Below, one piece after another: positions 25,463-37,800 of a stretch of 64,000 bases of DNA (position 1 is its first letter; each line of letters opens with the position of its first letter). Made by a program: the position numbers and the translations under genes. A model generated the notes under the pieces. The model was not told the origin of the DNA. It did not search any database and worked only from the letters and a program-made list of their open reading frames with translations. Source of the stretch: Synanceia verrucosa (taxonomy: Eukaryota; Chordata; Actinopteri; Perciformes; Synanceiidae); assembly GCA_029721515.1 (NCBI GenBank), contig CM056559.1, positions 23,901,565 through 23,965,564 on the forward strand. The letters run 5' to 3'.

Positions 25463-26024
25463 CAGTGGTGTAGGCCACGTGACATGCAGGTATATACACC
25501 GTATACCCACTAGAAACCATCCTGAATACAATATAACCACTACAAATGTGTAAAGATACATATCTGCATGGATTCTAGGGGTCCATGATCGACAGGAGCC
25601 CAGAGAGGCCCCTAATACAATTATAATACTGAAAAAATAATATGAAGATCAGTAACAAACTCACAGTCACACATACTTTTTATTTACAGTGTATTGGCAA
25701 CACTAAGTTTATTTGTTTTGGAAATATTTCTCAATGCACTCCTCCCCTCTATTTAAGAAAACTGTTCAGTCCAGCACCATCAGACAGCCTGCAGAGAGCT
25801 AACTTTTCACACACAGAGTGGAGGAGGAGACGACAGAATGCCATGAATATGGGAGTTATAGTAATATCACTAAAATGCATAGTTTTATGTTAAACAGTGT
25901 CAAAATTTTCCACTGAGGGAGGGCCAGTAACATTTCTTTTCATGGGGCAAAAATCCCTGCAGAGTTTCTGCAGCCACACATGTTTCAGAGTATACCCACT
26001 AGAATAAACCAGACCACACCACTG
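25463..26024. mobile_element. hAT-like non-autonomous DNA transposon (562 bp) with 8-bp target duplication
   Basis: It starts CAGTGGTGTAGGCCACGT and ends ACCAGACCACACCACTG, so the terminal inverted repeat is CAGTGGTGT followed by a partly matching stretch. It is flanked on both sides by ATTTCACC (25455-25462 and 26025-26032), an exact 8-bp duplication as expected for hAT transposition. Subterminal GTATACCCACTAGAA occurs near both ends. No transposase reading frame is present, so it moved in trans. Confidence 0.9.
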
Positions 26025-28152
26025 ATTTCACCCTCCTACATGTAGCCTTTAATCTTAAGGGTCTATACAGTGGGAGGACGAAGGACAACAGAACGACTAA
26101 ACATAAACACTGAAGCTGAGGAGAAGGTAAAGAGAAGAGGGCAAAATAAGTGGCAATATAAGATAAAAAAGAGAGAGCACTGATGGAAGCTGCACCACTG
26201 GATTTTCTGGAAAAACAAGTCACTTATGTAATATAATAAAATGTCTCCTTTCTTTGAATTCCACAGCATTTGCTGTAATGTGTCCCATGCTGAGTGATGG
26301 CAGGGATTCAGTTACACAGTCTGTAAATGTAAGAGGGTTAATATAGAGACCTGATCACAACTAAAAGCTTCCATTAATAACATGAATAACCATTGGCTTA
26401 TTTTTTCACGCTCAGGATAATGCCTAAAATAGAGGACGCACCATAATGTGCACAAGGTCACCCAGAGAGGCATTTTACTTCAATTTTATGTTCATTGATG
26501 AGATTCAAAGCAATAATGCCATTGCGGATCACAAGGGTAATGGTCATTGCACGTTCTTGATGATGTGACCTTGAGTTGACTCCAGTCTACCTTACGAGTT
26601 TGTACCATACCCTGGGAACAAAATATACTTCAAATGCTCTTTTGTTTTGCTTGTTTTAATTGTTGCAATATAAACCATGTAAATTTCTATTACACAAATA
26701 GATGATCAGGCCAATTACCTCCTTTGTGCCTCTAGCAAACTAAGAATAATTTTGCTGTGTGAGGATATGGCTCAGTTCCAGTCTCATCTCTGTGCATTAA
26801 CTGGATCCAAAAGGAAAAGCAATTTGCATTTGTGGTGGATAGTAATGATAAGAATGTCCTAATCTGATTTTCTAACAACAGAATCAACAAACATGCATTT
26901 GTGCCCCCTTACACACACCCTGATCATGCATTTGGTCAAAATGAATACTGGCACACATGAAGACTGATCACCTTTGTACATGTGATGTGTACATATAAAG
27001 GACCATTGATCTCAGGTGTCAGCGAATTTCAAAGACATAATGTGTTACCCCAAGCAAACAATGTAAAATAGGCCAATTAAGCAGTAATGAATCCATCAGA
27101 GGGGAATGGATTTGTCTTGAGGCTTGATCAATGCTGCACGTGTATGTGTGTGTTTGTGCTTAAGGCATGACCTGGTGATTTATAGCAGTCATTGAGAGCA
27201 TGCCTCACATAGAGTAACCACTGGAGAATAGAAACAGGTTAGCTGCCGCTGTGAACAGGTGATCGGTGTTCAGTTCGCTCTCATGAGAGCCACATGATTG
27301 CTGCTGCTGTTCTTCTATCAGCTCTTCACAAGAGCTCATTCTCCTCCACCCGACTGCATGGCATAATGTATACAAACACTTCCTTCTCCGTCTTTACTGC
27401 ACGAACAAGAGGAGTCATTTATAGCCGCTTTATCTGCATTCTCTAACATGCATATTCATAACATTGCTTGGTATGTTCTGTGGTTGTGGGGCTACTTTTG
27501 CTTTTCTTTAATTAGAGTGGAAATGCGTGACACAAAAGGGAATGAATAGAGAATTCAGGGACAGATACTGTAGGAATCATTGGCTTTTGTGCTGAGATTT
27601 CTTGCACTGAATGGTGAAAGACTTCTCTCAGTTTAATCACTGCTCCTGTGAATGGAAACAGGTCCCGGGCGGAGAACACCGTTGCCAACGCAGCGTCTTT
27701 CTATGAATAGCTGAGCAGACCTATATTATTGAAATGCTCCGTGCAACATTTGATTCGTCGCACTTTTTATGTATACAGCTGCCACTTTCCTTTCATTGTG
27801 TAGATCTTCCAGTGCACGTACCATCACTCTTTTACTGCCGCATGTATTGCTTGTTTATGTAGGCAGCAGTGATAAAAAGGACAGCTGTGGAGCTCTTTAT
27901 TTGGAAAAAGTGTCATCCGTCTCAATAGAAAGCACTCAGCCCCCTGTCCGTATCATACTGTTGATTTTAGCAATCTATCTTCTCCACACATGCAGCAATT
28001 CCTCCTCTTACAGTCAACTCAGACTACTGCTTCTTGTCCACAACTGTCAACATCTCCACAGATGTGTTAATGGTTCCCTCTTGGATGTTGTGACCCAACA
28101 TTTACTCCATTTTCTTTGTCCTTTGTTGAAATGAGTTTTCATCTTGATTGTC

Positions 28153-28597
28153 TTAACTCTTTGAGTGCCATTGATGTATTTCAACGTCATTCAAAATCCA
28201 ACGCTTGAGTGCTATCAATTTAATAATACGGCCAAGTGTTTTTCAGCAGCGGGTCGCCGATCGCCGACTCCCGCAGCCTGTGAGCAATGTTGGGAGATGT
28301 AGTCAGAGCATAAAGAGATGGTATACACAAAACAAAACAGAATCTGGACAAAAAGTGGTGTTTTTGGTGAAAGAGTCCTCTACTCTACCTCTGATGAAAT
28401 GGAACAGAACGAGGTAAAAACAAATTTCATGATGAAATAGAGAGTCATTCATTTGAGCTATTCAGTGTTTTCAGAGACATGGTACAAATATTCTGTGGCT
28501 TTTGAAATATGACTCAAAATGGGCAAAACACATGTCCCTGATGTCCCTGAACAAGGCACTTTCTGTTTTGTAAAACAGCTGGCACTCATTGAGTTAA
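28153..28597 (-). mobile_element. TTAA-flanked MITE, copy 4 (445 bp)
   Basis: Both ends keep TTAA: TTAACTCTTTGAGTGCC on the left and GCACTCATTGAGTTAA on the right. It is the longest copy seen, with the subterminal CGCTTGAGTGC duplicate near 28202 and the GGGTCGCCGATCGCCG block. A TGGGAGATGTAGTC remnant of the ZNF143-like motif remains, with the TTC side deleted. It sits in the intron between the two Ig1 exons. Confidence 0.9.
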
Positions 28598-30167
28598 TGA
28601 TCCGATGATATCCGGAGCGCTAATTTAGCTATGTGAAGATATACTGGAGTAATGTCTACCTGATCAGAGAATTAAGTCTTACGTCCCTTTTTGTGCGGGT
28701 TTGTGCACTTAAATGTGAGCGTGCCCCACTGGCTCTGCGCTGCCCTTTTACAGCTGATAACAACGTCCCGATCGAGGGTATTGTTGTGGAAGAGCAGTGC
28801 TTCACATTACCCTAACACTACTGCTGTCTGTGTTGATGCATTAGTGCTCAGCCATGGCCATGTTGAGAGACGAGCGGAGGTAGTGGAAATGCTCCCAATC
28901 ACACAATTAGTATGTTAAAAATCAATAAGAATAGAAGATAACGCAAACCCTACATCTACTCCACTCTGACACTACAGTAAATAACAATGTGCTCTCTCTT
29001 CCTTCCTTACTTCCTTTCTCTTAGTATATCTCTATCAATCATCAGTACTTTCCCTGCTTTTCTCCTCTTCCTTTAAAAGAGAGTCAGAGACTGCTGGACC
29101 ATTGTTTGCTGCAACCCCTCAATCTCCCCTGGGCCTGATAAGAACCTGAACAGGGAATAGGATGGCTTTACTGGGGCTCTGTCAGCCACTGAGGTTTAAT
29201 TACAGACCGCATCGGGACGGAACACATCGCAAGGGCTGCCGTTTGTTAAAGGTCACAGGATACAAGACCCCCAATCTTACATAACATACTGATTTAATCG
29301 TTCTTGGTGAAAATGGTGGCGTTCGGATATTTTGTCGCTTTGCCTTGAACTGCAATTATTCTAAATTTATTAGTGGTCACACAGGGGCGGTGTGTGAGGT
29401 AAACTAGAAAGCTCTAACGAAACGACTGTGCCCATATAGGATCACACATCCTGCTATAGAGTGCTGAGCACTGATGCAAATGCAAATAGAATAGAATTTA
29501 ATGGTCGTTTCAGTAAATGATGCACGTGTACCACACTTTTATGGATTTCCTCATTCAATAGCTCAGCGCTTCAGAGGTTATAAATGTTTATTTAGAGGAG
29601 TGATGTGCTTCCTTGAAATTCATCAAGGTCATGAATATACATAAAGCCTCAACTGGTGGCACAACAGGCTACTAAATGACAGTGCAGTAGTCACTTTTAC
29701 TCCAAATTAAACAATTAAGGCAATTATACATGAGGTGCAGCGTAATTAGAGGACGCCAGCTACTCTTCAAAAAGCCATTTAGCAGCCTGAAGCAGCAGAG
29801 AAAGACCAGTGCCACTATTGATTTCACATTTCATTGGATTTTTGTGCTTCTCTGCCAAACACAAGTATGAGAGAGTCACACACAGACAGAAATTAGTTTT
29901 TGATTCTGTTTGGACATATTCAGTGATATAATTATTGATGTTTCACATAACACTTGTAATACTTACACTATGAAGAAAGCCCTTTTATCTGTCTGTGGAG
30001 TGATATGTTTGGCAGAGGGTGGGGTGTGGACATGCAGGAGCTTCAGACAACTAAAAGTGTCCATTTGTCTATGACAGTTACATGAAAGCTTGTAATTAAT
30101 AGGGGAAACCAAGGGTGATGGAGAAATGCAGGGAGAGACACTAAAGGGGATAAATGCTGTTACTTAC

Positions 30168-30317
30168 CAGAAAGGTCTCTGCCAATTCCCAGTGCCAGAC
30201 CGTCTTTAATCCACAGGACAGCACCATGGTAACCAGGGATGGTGCATGGTAACGTCACAGGCTGGCCTGCCACCACCACCAGGTCCTGTGGCTGCTGGGC
30301 AAACATGGCTCCCGCCC
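30168..30317 (-). CDS. kirrel3: kirrel3 coding exon: N-terminal half of Ig domain 1
   Basis: This 150-bp internal exon encodes the first half of the outermost Ig domain of a Kirrel/Neph adhesion receptor, a type I membrane protein that binds homophilically between cells (family knowledge). The translation runs AMFAQQPQDLVVVAGQPV, then TLPCTIPGYHGAVLWIKDG and LALGIGRDLS. It holds the first Ig cysteine (LPC) and the core tryptophan (LWIKDG). LWIKDGLALG and the QQPQD start match vertebrate KIRREL3 better than KIRREL1 (QWTKDG) or KIRREL2 (QWTKSG). The acceptor AG lies at 30319-30318 and the donor GTAAGT begins at 30167. Both ends are phase 1, so the exon begins with two bases of a split codon; the in-frame ATG is an ordinary methionine, not a start. 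The 5' border is the least certain, because the upstream exon is not seen. Which teleost kirrel3 duplicate this is cannot be told here. Confidence 0.93.
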
Positions 30318-32604
30318 CTTGGGAACAAAACCAGACGGAAAGGTCAGACAAATTAAAAAGCGTTGCATCATTTCAATTTAATCAGGAGAAGAAGGTATGG
30401 GAAATTCCAGATCAAACTGCTTTACAAACACCTGTTTTCACCGTCTTTTGTGCTTCATGAAGGGAAGTGCACCGTGTGCCTATTTCTACCAATTTCACTC
30501 AAACCTCTTGTCAAAGACACATTGAAAGAACCCTAAAGGGTAATGTGTGAACGTGGCACATTGTTTTACTATTCATGATACAGAGACAAGATACCGTACA
30601 CGCATCAGAGGTGTCAGTGCAGCACCAAGACTGAAGCGCAGGCTCAGAGACAGCCATCACAGCTCAGCTTGGTTCATTTATGAAGGATGTCACCGTACAG
30701 ATGGGCTGGGCTCTTGCACATCACAGCAGATAACACGAGCTTGCCTGCCAACACTGCTCAAGTGGCATACATTAACTCAAGCTCACACCCATGTATTCTG
30801 ACTGTGCTACTGCTATTAGCTGCACTCCTCTACGGCGTGCTCAGGCGGAAAGTGGTGTGCGGTGAACTCCATTAGAGGTGCAGGGTGTGTTAATGGGGAG
30901 GGGTATGGTGGCAGTGGAGAGGGGTAGCCTTGTGGATCAGAGTGGAGGGTACAGAGTGGTGCTGATGTGTAGTTAGAAACACTGGCAGGCTGCCTATCAG
31001 CTAAAGCCTACACACACATATTCACTGACATGCATTCGTACAGACACAGTCCAAGCACGAACTGTGACGGAGGTTTGAAAATGCTACTTCTTCCTCTCTA
31101 ACACTTTACTGAGACAGTTTCGTGAGCAGCTCTTTCATATTTTTAAACCTCAGTTCACTTCTACAGCCTGTTCTTGACCATATTCTTTCTATTTGATGTG
31201 TGCAGCAGCAAGAACACAGACATGGCATATATCTGCACACACACACACACTTTTTGTTTTTTCTTCATCGTATGCAAATAAAAAGTTGATAGCTACTGAA
31301 TTACAATAAGAAGCAGAACAAAGACAGCAGAGAACACGAAAGCATGTTTTCATCTTACAACATCATCGTATCACGGCGCAGTCATCATCTGCATGTTCGA
31401 TTTCATATTCAGAGGAAATTACTTATCCCATCGCAGACAAGAAAATTGATTAGCTTTGTTTTACGATTTCAAACCACACCAGAGAAAAGATTGTTGTCAT
31501 ACAAATAACTGATTCTAATTTAGTTGGAAAATGCCACTAGAATCCCCACAAGTCATTGATCAGCCTTGAACTGAATCCATGTGATGGATAGCTTCTTGGA
31601 GAGGTTTTCACATTAATTCATGCACACAGAAACATTATTCTACCTCATTTCAATATATATCTATTACCAAACCAAAAAGAATGTGTTGTTTATAAGTATA
31701 TAAAGGGCTTTTCATCATGTTGAGACTCAACAGCTTTACCCAGAGTGAATGTATATTGTGGATGATGGCGGCTAGGTGAGACTTCATCTCACTCTATCGC
31801 CCTTCAAACCTAGACAGCTTTGTTCTGCCCCAACTGACTTCCCACGTGAGGAGCTTATCGGCTGCACTCTGCTACACACTCTGCACGCAGATGAAGCACG
31901 CTAACATATAGACAGCTACCTGACAGATCTCTTGGCATGTTCTGGAAACAAAGTGTAAACGCCAGGGAAGCTTGTATCTGCTCAGTCATGGCTGATATTA
32001 TCAAACAGTTCAGCATGTGCTGTAATTGATTCAACACTGGAGGGATGTCTGCTGTTTGCAGCACACGTGTTAGCTTCCAAATAAATCCTCGATCCTGTCC
32101 TTCTTTTCTGCCATCAAGTAAAACTCCTTCACTTTACACAGAGCAGAGGAGGATCTGCGAGAACATTCACCAGCGTGTTTTTTTCTGTTGGATGATGTCT
32201 GTGTCGCACAGAGACACAGATTTTTAGCACATCATTTGCAGTAGGAGTTCATGTGAATTATGTGTCACGCTTTGGCCTGGAACTGTTATAAACAAATATC
32301 TGATTTCTCGCACAGCCCCCTCAAAAATATCAATTAACTGAACTCAACTAAATGACATGTCTCTCACACAAATATGTTCAGATGAGCCATTAATTGTAGT
32401 TTCACTTGAAACCATTCTGTGTAACATTGTAATGTAAGTAACAACTAATAGCTTCACTAACAAACTACTGTAAGAAACAATCATGTCAAAATGTTGACAC
32501 AAAACATCTTGTCATCCTCGGATAAAAAAGAGAAAAAGTTTGAAAATTTTAAAATTGTGTGAAACAAAACCAGACAGAGTACATTACACTGAGGAAACAA
32601 GGTG

Positions 32605-33090
32605 TCTACATGTGTAACGTAGCTTCTACCATATTTAGTCATGTTTTGTGGTTGAACATCATTAAGTAATGTTATTTTAGCATGATGTGAAATAACTTAA
32701 CACTGTGTAAATTCATTTATGTTGACATAAACTAATGCATTTTGGGTAAGATACTAAATTGCGTGTACATCTCCAGAGCAGAAGGTGGCAGTAGTGTGCA
32801 AGCCGGGCATTTTAGAAACTTTACTTCAAGTTCGGCACACAGTTCAAAACACATGCTGAGAGTCAACAGTGTTCGCTGTGGAAGACAGTAATCTAAGTCC
32901 TTTACTTGACGTAAAATAATAATGTAATAGTAACATCAACACTTCATGTTGATTCAACATACATATTTACATTTATGTCAACAAGACAATTTCTTGCTAA
33001 ATGAGCATGTTATAATTGGGTGGAAATACTTTGCAATTTTTTTATGTTCACCCAACAAATGACTATTTTGAGTGTAGGAAATCTGACAGT
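32605..33090. repeat. Unclassified interspersed repeat, copy B
   Basis: Same family and orientation as 16625-17340, with one end block (GGTGGAAATACTTTGCAATT through ATGTTCACCCAACAAATGAC). It includes the TAATGCATTTTGGGTAAGAT and CCAGAGCAGAAGGTGGCAGT segments. It may be closer to the original unit because it lacks the internal repeats of copy A. Confidence 0.75.
32778..32793 (+). promoter_or_regulatory. Candidate CTCF-like site in unclassified repeat copy B
   Basis: GCAGAAGGTGGCAGTA fits 14 of 16 core positions, in the same orientation as copy A. It lies about 2.5 kb upstream of the first Ig exon in transcript direction. Confidence 0.4.
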
Positions 33091-34087
33091 GTATCATACT
33101 ATATAACAAGACCCATGCCAAACATGTTATTGATCCATTTTATTCTGTTTTATCTTTTGACTGGGGTCTCAGTACAGACACAACAATAGAAAATAATGAT
33201 AAGAAACCATTAGGAACAAACTGATTGACAAATTTATGAACAATTTTTGGACTGATAGAATAAAGCAACTGAGATAAAAAAGTATACCACGGCGATGCAA
33301 GACTAATATCCTAGAAGCACTACTAAAATACAACCGGAAAGAATGAAAAACTTTACTGCACCAGCTTGTACTGTTGTCACTTGAGCAGTGAAAAAGTGAC
33401 CTCCTTCATTGAATTTAAAGCCTGGCTGCATCTTCATAGGGACACAGCAGTAAAGAAATGAGGTGATGTGTTTGTGAAGGCTGGCACTTACATCAAGGTG
33501 GCAACATTCATTCATCTGTCCCCTCTGCACCAAATAAATCTCCGTTACATCTGCCACATTTATCCTTCACTGGGCATCACGACGCTGGCAGATGAAACAC
33601 ACCCATCCCTAATCTACCTCTTCTTCATTCTTTGCCAGATGTGACATGCAACACAGTGAGGACGACCCCTGGCCTCTGACTCATTCGTGGAAAATATGTA
33701 TCTTTTAAAGAACCACCCAATTAAGAATTATGCAGGGTAAGACAGTACTTGTGCTCAGGTTAGCGTCTATAAATATGTGGGCACACAGAGCAGAAACTCC
33801 TCCTGTCTGTTGCTACAGACAACAGCCTCTATGGGTTTTTGCTCTGTCAGCAGCAGCTCAACTCTCCTATCAAAACTTCAAAAGTTACAAAAAAAAAAAA
33901 GTTATTGTCATGTATGTATTGTCTGGGAAGATTAGTGTCAATAACAGAGGAATGTTTTACTTTAGCACTTTGCTAAATCAAGCTTTGTGCTTTGCCTCAA
34001 ATCTTTCACAGAAGCTAATACAACCATTATCTAACAGCCTTCAAGACACACTGCAATGTAATCACACACTTCACAATGAGGGACAGC

Positions 34088-34814
34088 AAAACCAAAAATT
34101 GAAGAAAGCAGATAATGAGTTGTTTCTTCGATTTCAGATTTTGGGCACAAATGGAAAATGGAAAAAAATGGATAACGGGTGATTCCGGCGTTATCCAATT
34201 CAGGTATTTTCATTTGCCGCCTCTCACAAATTTGTGGACAAATGAGCCACTCGTTGATTTCTCGTGGGCAAATGATTGCAAGTTTATGGTAATCACTGTG
34301 AACCTCTGAGGCTGACAGGAGCTTTTCTGTTTCCACAAATCTTTCCTGAAGAACACAATTTATGAAACTGTGAGATAAAATAAATGTCTTTTTTTCTGCA
34401 TTTCACTGTAAATGTCAGTGACAGCATTTATGCATCAATGGTTCATAAGTCACATAAGTTTTGAATGAACCTTTTTTTGTACATGTTAGAGTATTACCAA
34501 AAATATGATGAAGTACTTTTACTGTGTACTTTTTGAGTAATAATTCTCCAAGTCTCTTGCAGAGAGTACAAGCATGCCTATTCATTGGTTATCGGTTGCG
34601 CACTGGAAAATGTAGAGTGGCTCATTTGACCACAAATTTGCGAGAAGCGTCTGACTGGACTGCAGTAAGTAACTTGCGGCAAATAAAAAATATCCAAATA
34701 GGATGAAACGCTGGAAACAGTCCGTATCCTTTTTTTCCATTTTCTATTTGTGCATGAACTGGAAAATGAGAAAAACGAGTCGTTATCCATTTTTTCATTT
34801 TGGTTTTGGGAACC
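34088..34814. repeat. Long imperfect inverted repeat (arms about 165 and 200 bp)
   Basis: The arm at 34088-34252 is the diverged reverse complement of 34615-34814. Matching landmarks on the left and on the complement of the right are: CACAAATGGAAAATGG with CACAAATAGAAAATGG, AAAAATGGATAACG with the same, TTTTCATTTGCCGC with TTTTTATTTGCCGC, and ACAAATGAGCCACTC with TCAAATGAGCCACTC. About 360 bp of unrelated sequence lies between the arms. It is probably an old foldback or inverted pair of one repeat; the family is not recognised. Confidence 0.8.
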
Positions 34815-37800
34815 AATATTGAGAAAACAAGTCATTATTTTGTTTTTGTTTTGAAAAATGAATGAACGAATACACAGATTAATTCCTCACATGATAAATA
34901 CTACATTTGTCTGAAGTTAACAGACATCTCTTGCTCTGCAGACATTACATATAAACAGTCATAATGCATCAACAAAGCACAGGCTAGTAAAAGAGAAAAG
35001 AGCTCAGTGCTCATCTATAAATCATCTGCTTTCAGATGCACAAGAAACAGAACAAACATGTTGTTTAAATTTCTATATCCACATCTTTTACATATTACAT
35101 AAGTAAATTACAGTTGCACATCACAGATTCTTGATTCATGCTGGATTTGATTGAATGTCCTGCCTTTAGGAAAGACTGCCCAGTTGTTTTAAATGGTGGA
35201 AAAAAGAAGACAGAGCCATATTCATAATGTGGTCCGGCACTTTGCATGGCCTAATGTTGTCATTTCACTTCAGACAATTTGTTTACCATTGGACGGCTGC
35301 TACATTTCCACACACTCCAGCACTATTTTCCCCTCACTGCTAACTGCCCTCAATTTCATCGCTCTTTGCCAATCAGGCCTGGAAATTACACACATCCACA
35401 CACATCCAGTCCACTTCAGAGAAATAATCAGCATGCTGTCTGTGCGGCATGTGGCCACACAGCACCAAAGCTTAGCCCAGGATCATTATCAAAACTATTA
35501 CCCCTCTGGCCTGGGCATTTTATACCAGCAATTTAGAAACACTGGGAGGACTTCAGAATACGGAGGAGTGAGCTGGTCGTATGTATTGTAGTTTGGTAGC
35601 CAGTGACCATATTTTTATGACGCTGCTGCTGGTAGTTTCAGTGGAATATAAGTGGAAGTATTGAAGTGAGAAACTGGGTGGGGGGAAGTGAGGGAGACAG
35701 GTTTATTTTTATCTTCTAGTCCACTGGTAGCATCGCCATAGGGGCGTCATGCTATAGCAACTTTTGATAAAGATGGGAATTTAGTGGCAAATTCAAATTA
35801 TTCTTGCAGATCCTATCTCAAGGACCTACTGTAATTCCTATGAAACATATCACCCTCTCTCCCTGCAGGGGCCTCTACTAGTCCACTTGTTTAAACCAGA
35901 AAAAGGAGATGTACCCCACAGGAAGTGCAAGTACATTTTCTAAGCACATGAATATTTTTTATTCTAGCTTTTCCACACACTGCAACTGAAAGTCGCCTTT
36001 TGCAATGCAAACCTAATCCATCTCCCCCCAGACCTCCTACTGTTCTCAAGCAGCAATGCACATTCTTGTCCTTCATACGAGACACTGATTAGTCATGAAC
36101 CCACAACTCCAGCATGAATTCTCTCATTTTCACCATAGGTCTAATGGCCATGATTTGTGAACTTTAATTATCTGCAGCATAGTCATTAATTTGACACTGT
36201 CAATGATGCATGCTGCTGTGAGATTCATCAGTCCATTAAAAACCACAAAAGAATGACTTCTCTGTTGCCTGTGGATGTAGGACTCCCATCCATGTAGGGG
36301 GAAATCAGTTTTGGATTCCTGATAAGTGCATTTTGAAAAAAAAAAAAACACTTTACAAACTTGAAAAAAGGACAGGATGACAATTTTTAGATGTTAGAGT
36401 AACATTATTGAAAATGTGTGACACAAAGTGAACCAGCCACCTAAATACAAGTCACGGACAGTGAACATCACGCTTCAATCAATTTTCTTTTTTAATCTAA
36501 TTTATTCACCATATCAATCCAGAAGCAATGGGTCATTCTGACAGAGTTTGCCTCGAGTGTGTTCTGAAAAGAAAATTACACAGACCACAAAAAGGTCTAC
36601 CTTCAGATGGAGAAGGAACTGCAGCAAGGGCAAGGCCTCGCATTCGCCGGAGTATTTACGCTCTGGGTGGTAAATGGGTATTCACTGTAATAATGGCACC
36701 TTTTTTTTCATCAAATGCTGAATCTTGAAACTTTCCAATCTGCTGTCACCAAGGTTTCACTATGCACTACTTCTCAGAGCAGCTAAGCCTTTGTTCCATG
36801 CATGGGCTACTACATTGATATAAAAATGGAATTCCTGGCAGCTGGCAATGTTACAACAATAGCTATTTAAGATTTCATAAAGCTCTATCAAGCCCATTAG
36901 AGAAGGCATGTGTTACTTTGAATCTATCTTCCTCATAAGAACATTCAAATTCCTTTTCCTGCCTGTCCACTTGTCAAACAAAGGCTGCTGTATGCAGACT
37001 GAGTCTATATCTATGCTGTGATGGCTGCCATTATCAGTGAGATTTGTCTGTAGGAATGCAAATTCATGAAGCAGAGAAGATAAACATCAGTGCTGCTGGA
37101 GGACGTGGTATTTATGCCCTCTCTCACACTGTGCATTAGTGGAGCATGACAGTTGCCAAGGCATAATCAAGACAGATCGCCTCCGATGATGACTTCTAAA
37201 AATTACAAATGGCAACAGCGGGAAGGCCTTGCAGGCACTCGCTTTATCATCAGCTACATGGTCAGGAGAAGTGAGATTCTACGGACATCAGAAACTGGAC
37301 TAGTACGGGCCACAATGGGTTTATTAAATCCCTCTATGCTACATCTTTTCCAAAGTTCATCAAGACATCATGAGCTATGGAACAGATTCTTACCCTCTTC
37401 CTAATTTTGGAGCAGTAAGCAAATAAATGTATTCTAACTTCTCCTGATGGATCAAAAAACTGCTTTAATGAAATATATAAGTCGTCAAGGTTGTCAGCCT
37501 CCAGGCAATCCAAGTAGCGTGAAATCAAACACAGAAAACAGTCCACTTACTGGATGTATGTGAGCTTTATTTTGGAAATACGAGACCCCAGTCTGACCAC
37601 TGATCGCAATTACTGTTATAAAGCAGCAACTCCTGTGGGCTGGTTTCCAAGGTAACTACAGTTCAAAGAGAATGGTTCAGATTTTATAGTTAGCACAAAT
37701 GTGACACATCACCCTCCTCCCCTGGCTGGTATTGATTAAAATAGTGAGGGGAAATGGAGCGACACGCTTTGCAAACCAGACGACTTTTTTCTTTTTTGCG

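Larger units (their letters stand above)
24170..30167 (-). other. kirrel3: kirrel3 intron within Ig1
   Basis: This 5998-bp intron splits the two halves of Ig1, between donor GTAAGT (30167-30162) and acceptor CAG at 24172-24170. It contains the hAT-like element (25463-26024) and MITE copy 4 (28153-28597). The remaining sequence shows no repeat I recognise and no coding exon. Confidence 0.85.

Noticed and set aside
5257..30317. Assignment to kirrel1 or kirrel2
   Set aside because: LWIKDGLALG, RSRPARLTVL, RAGDPLNLTCHADNAKP and GKETSVTIDIQ all fit KIRREL3; the kirrel1 and kirrel2 versions differ at these blocks.
30160..30351. Methionine at the start of the Ig1 exon as the protein start
   Set aside because: The frame stays open upstream to a good acceptor, and a start here would lack a signal peptide needed for a surface receptor; ATG lies inside the domain edge.
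33730..34182. 150-codon plus-strand frame, the longest in the window
   Set aside because: It runs through a poly(A) stretch and into the arm of the inverted repeat, has no recognisable domain, and lies in a kirrel3 intron.
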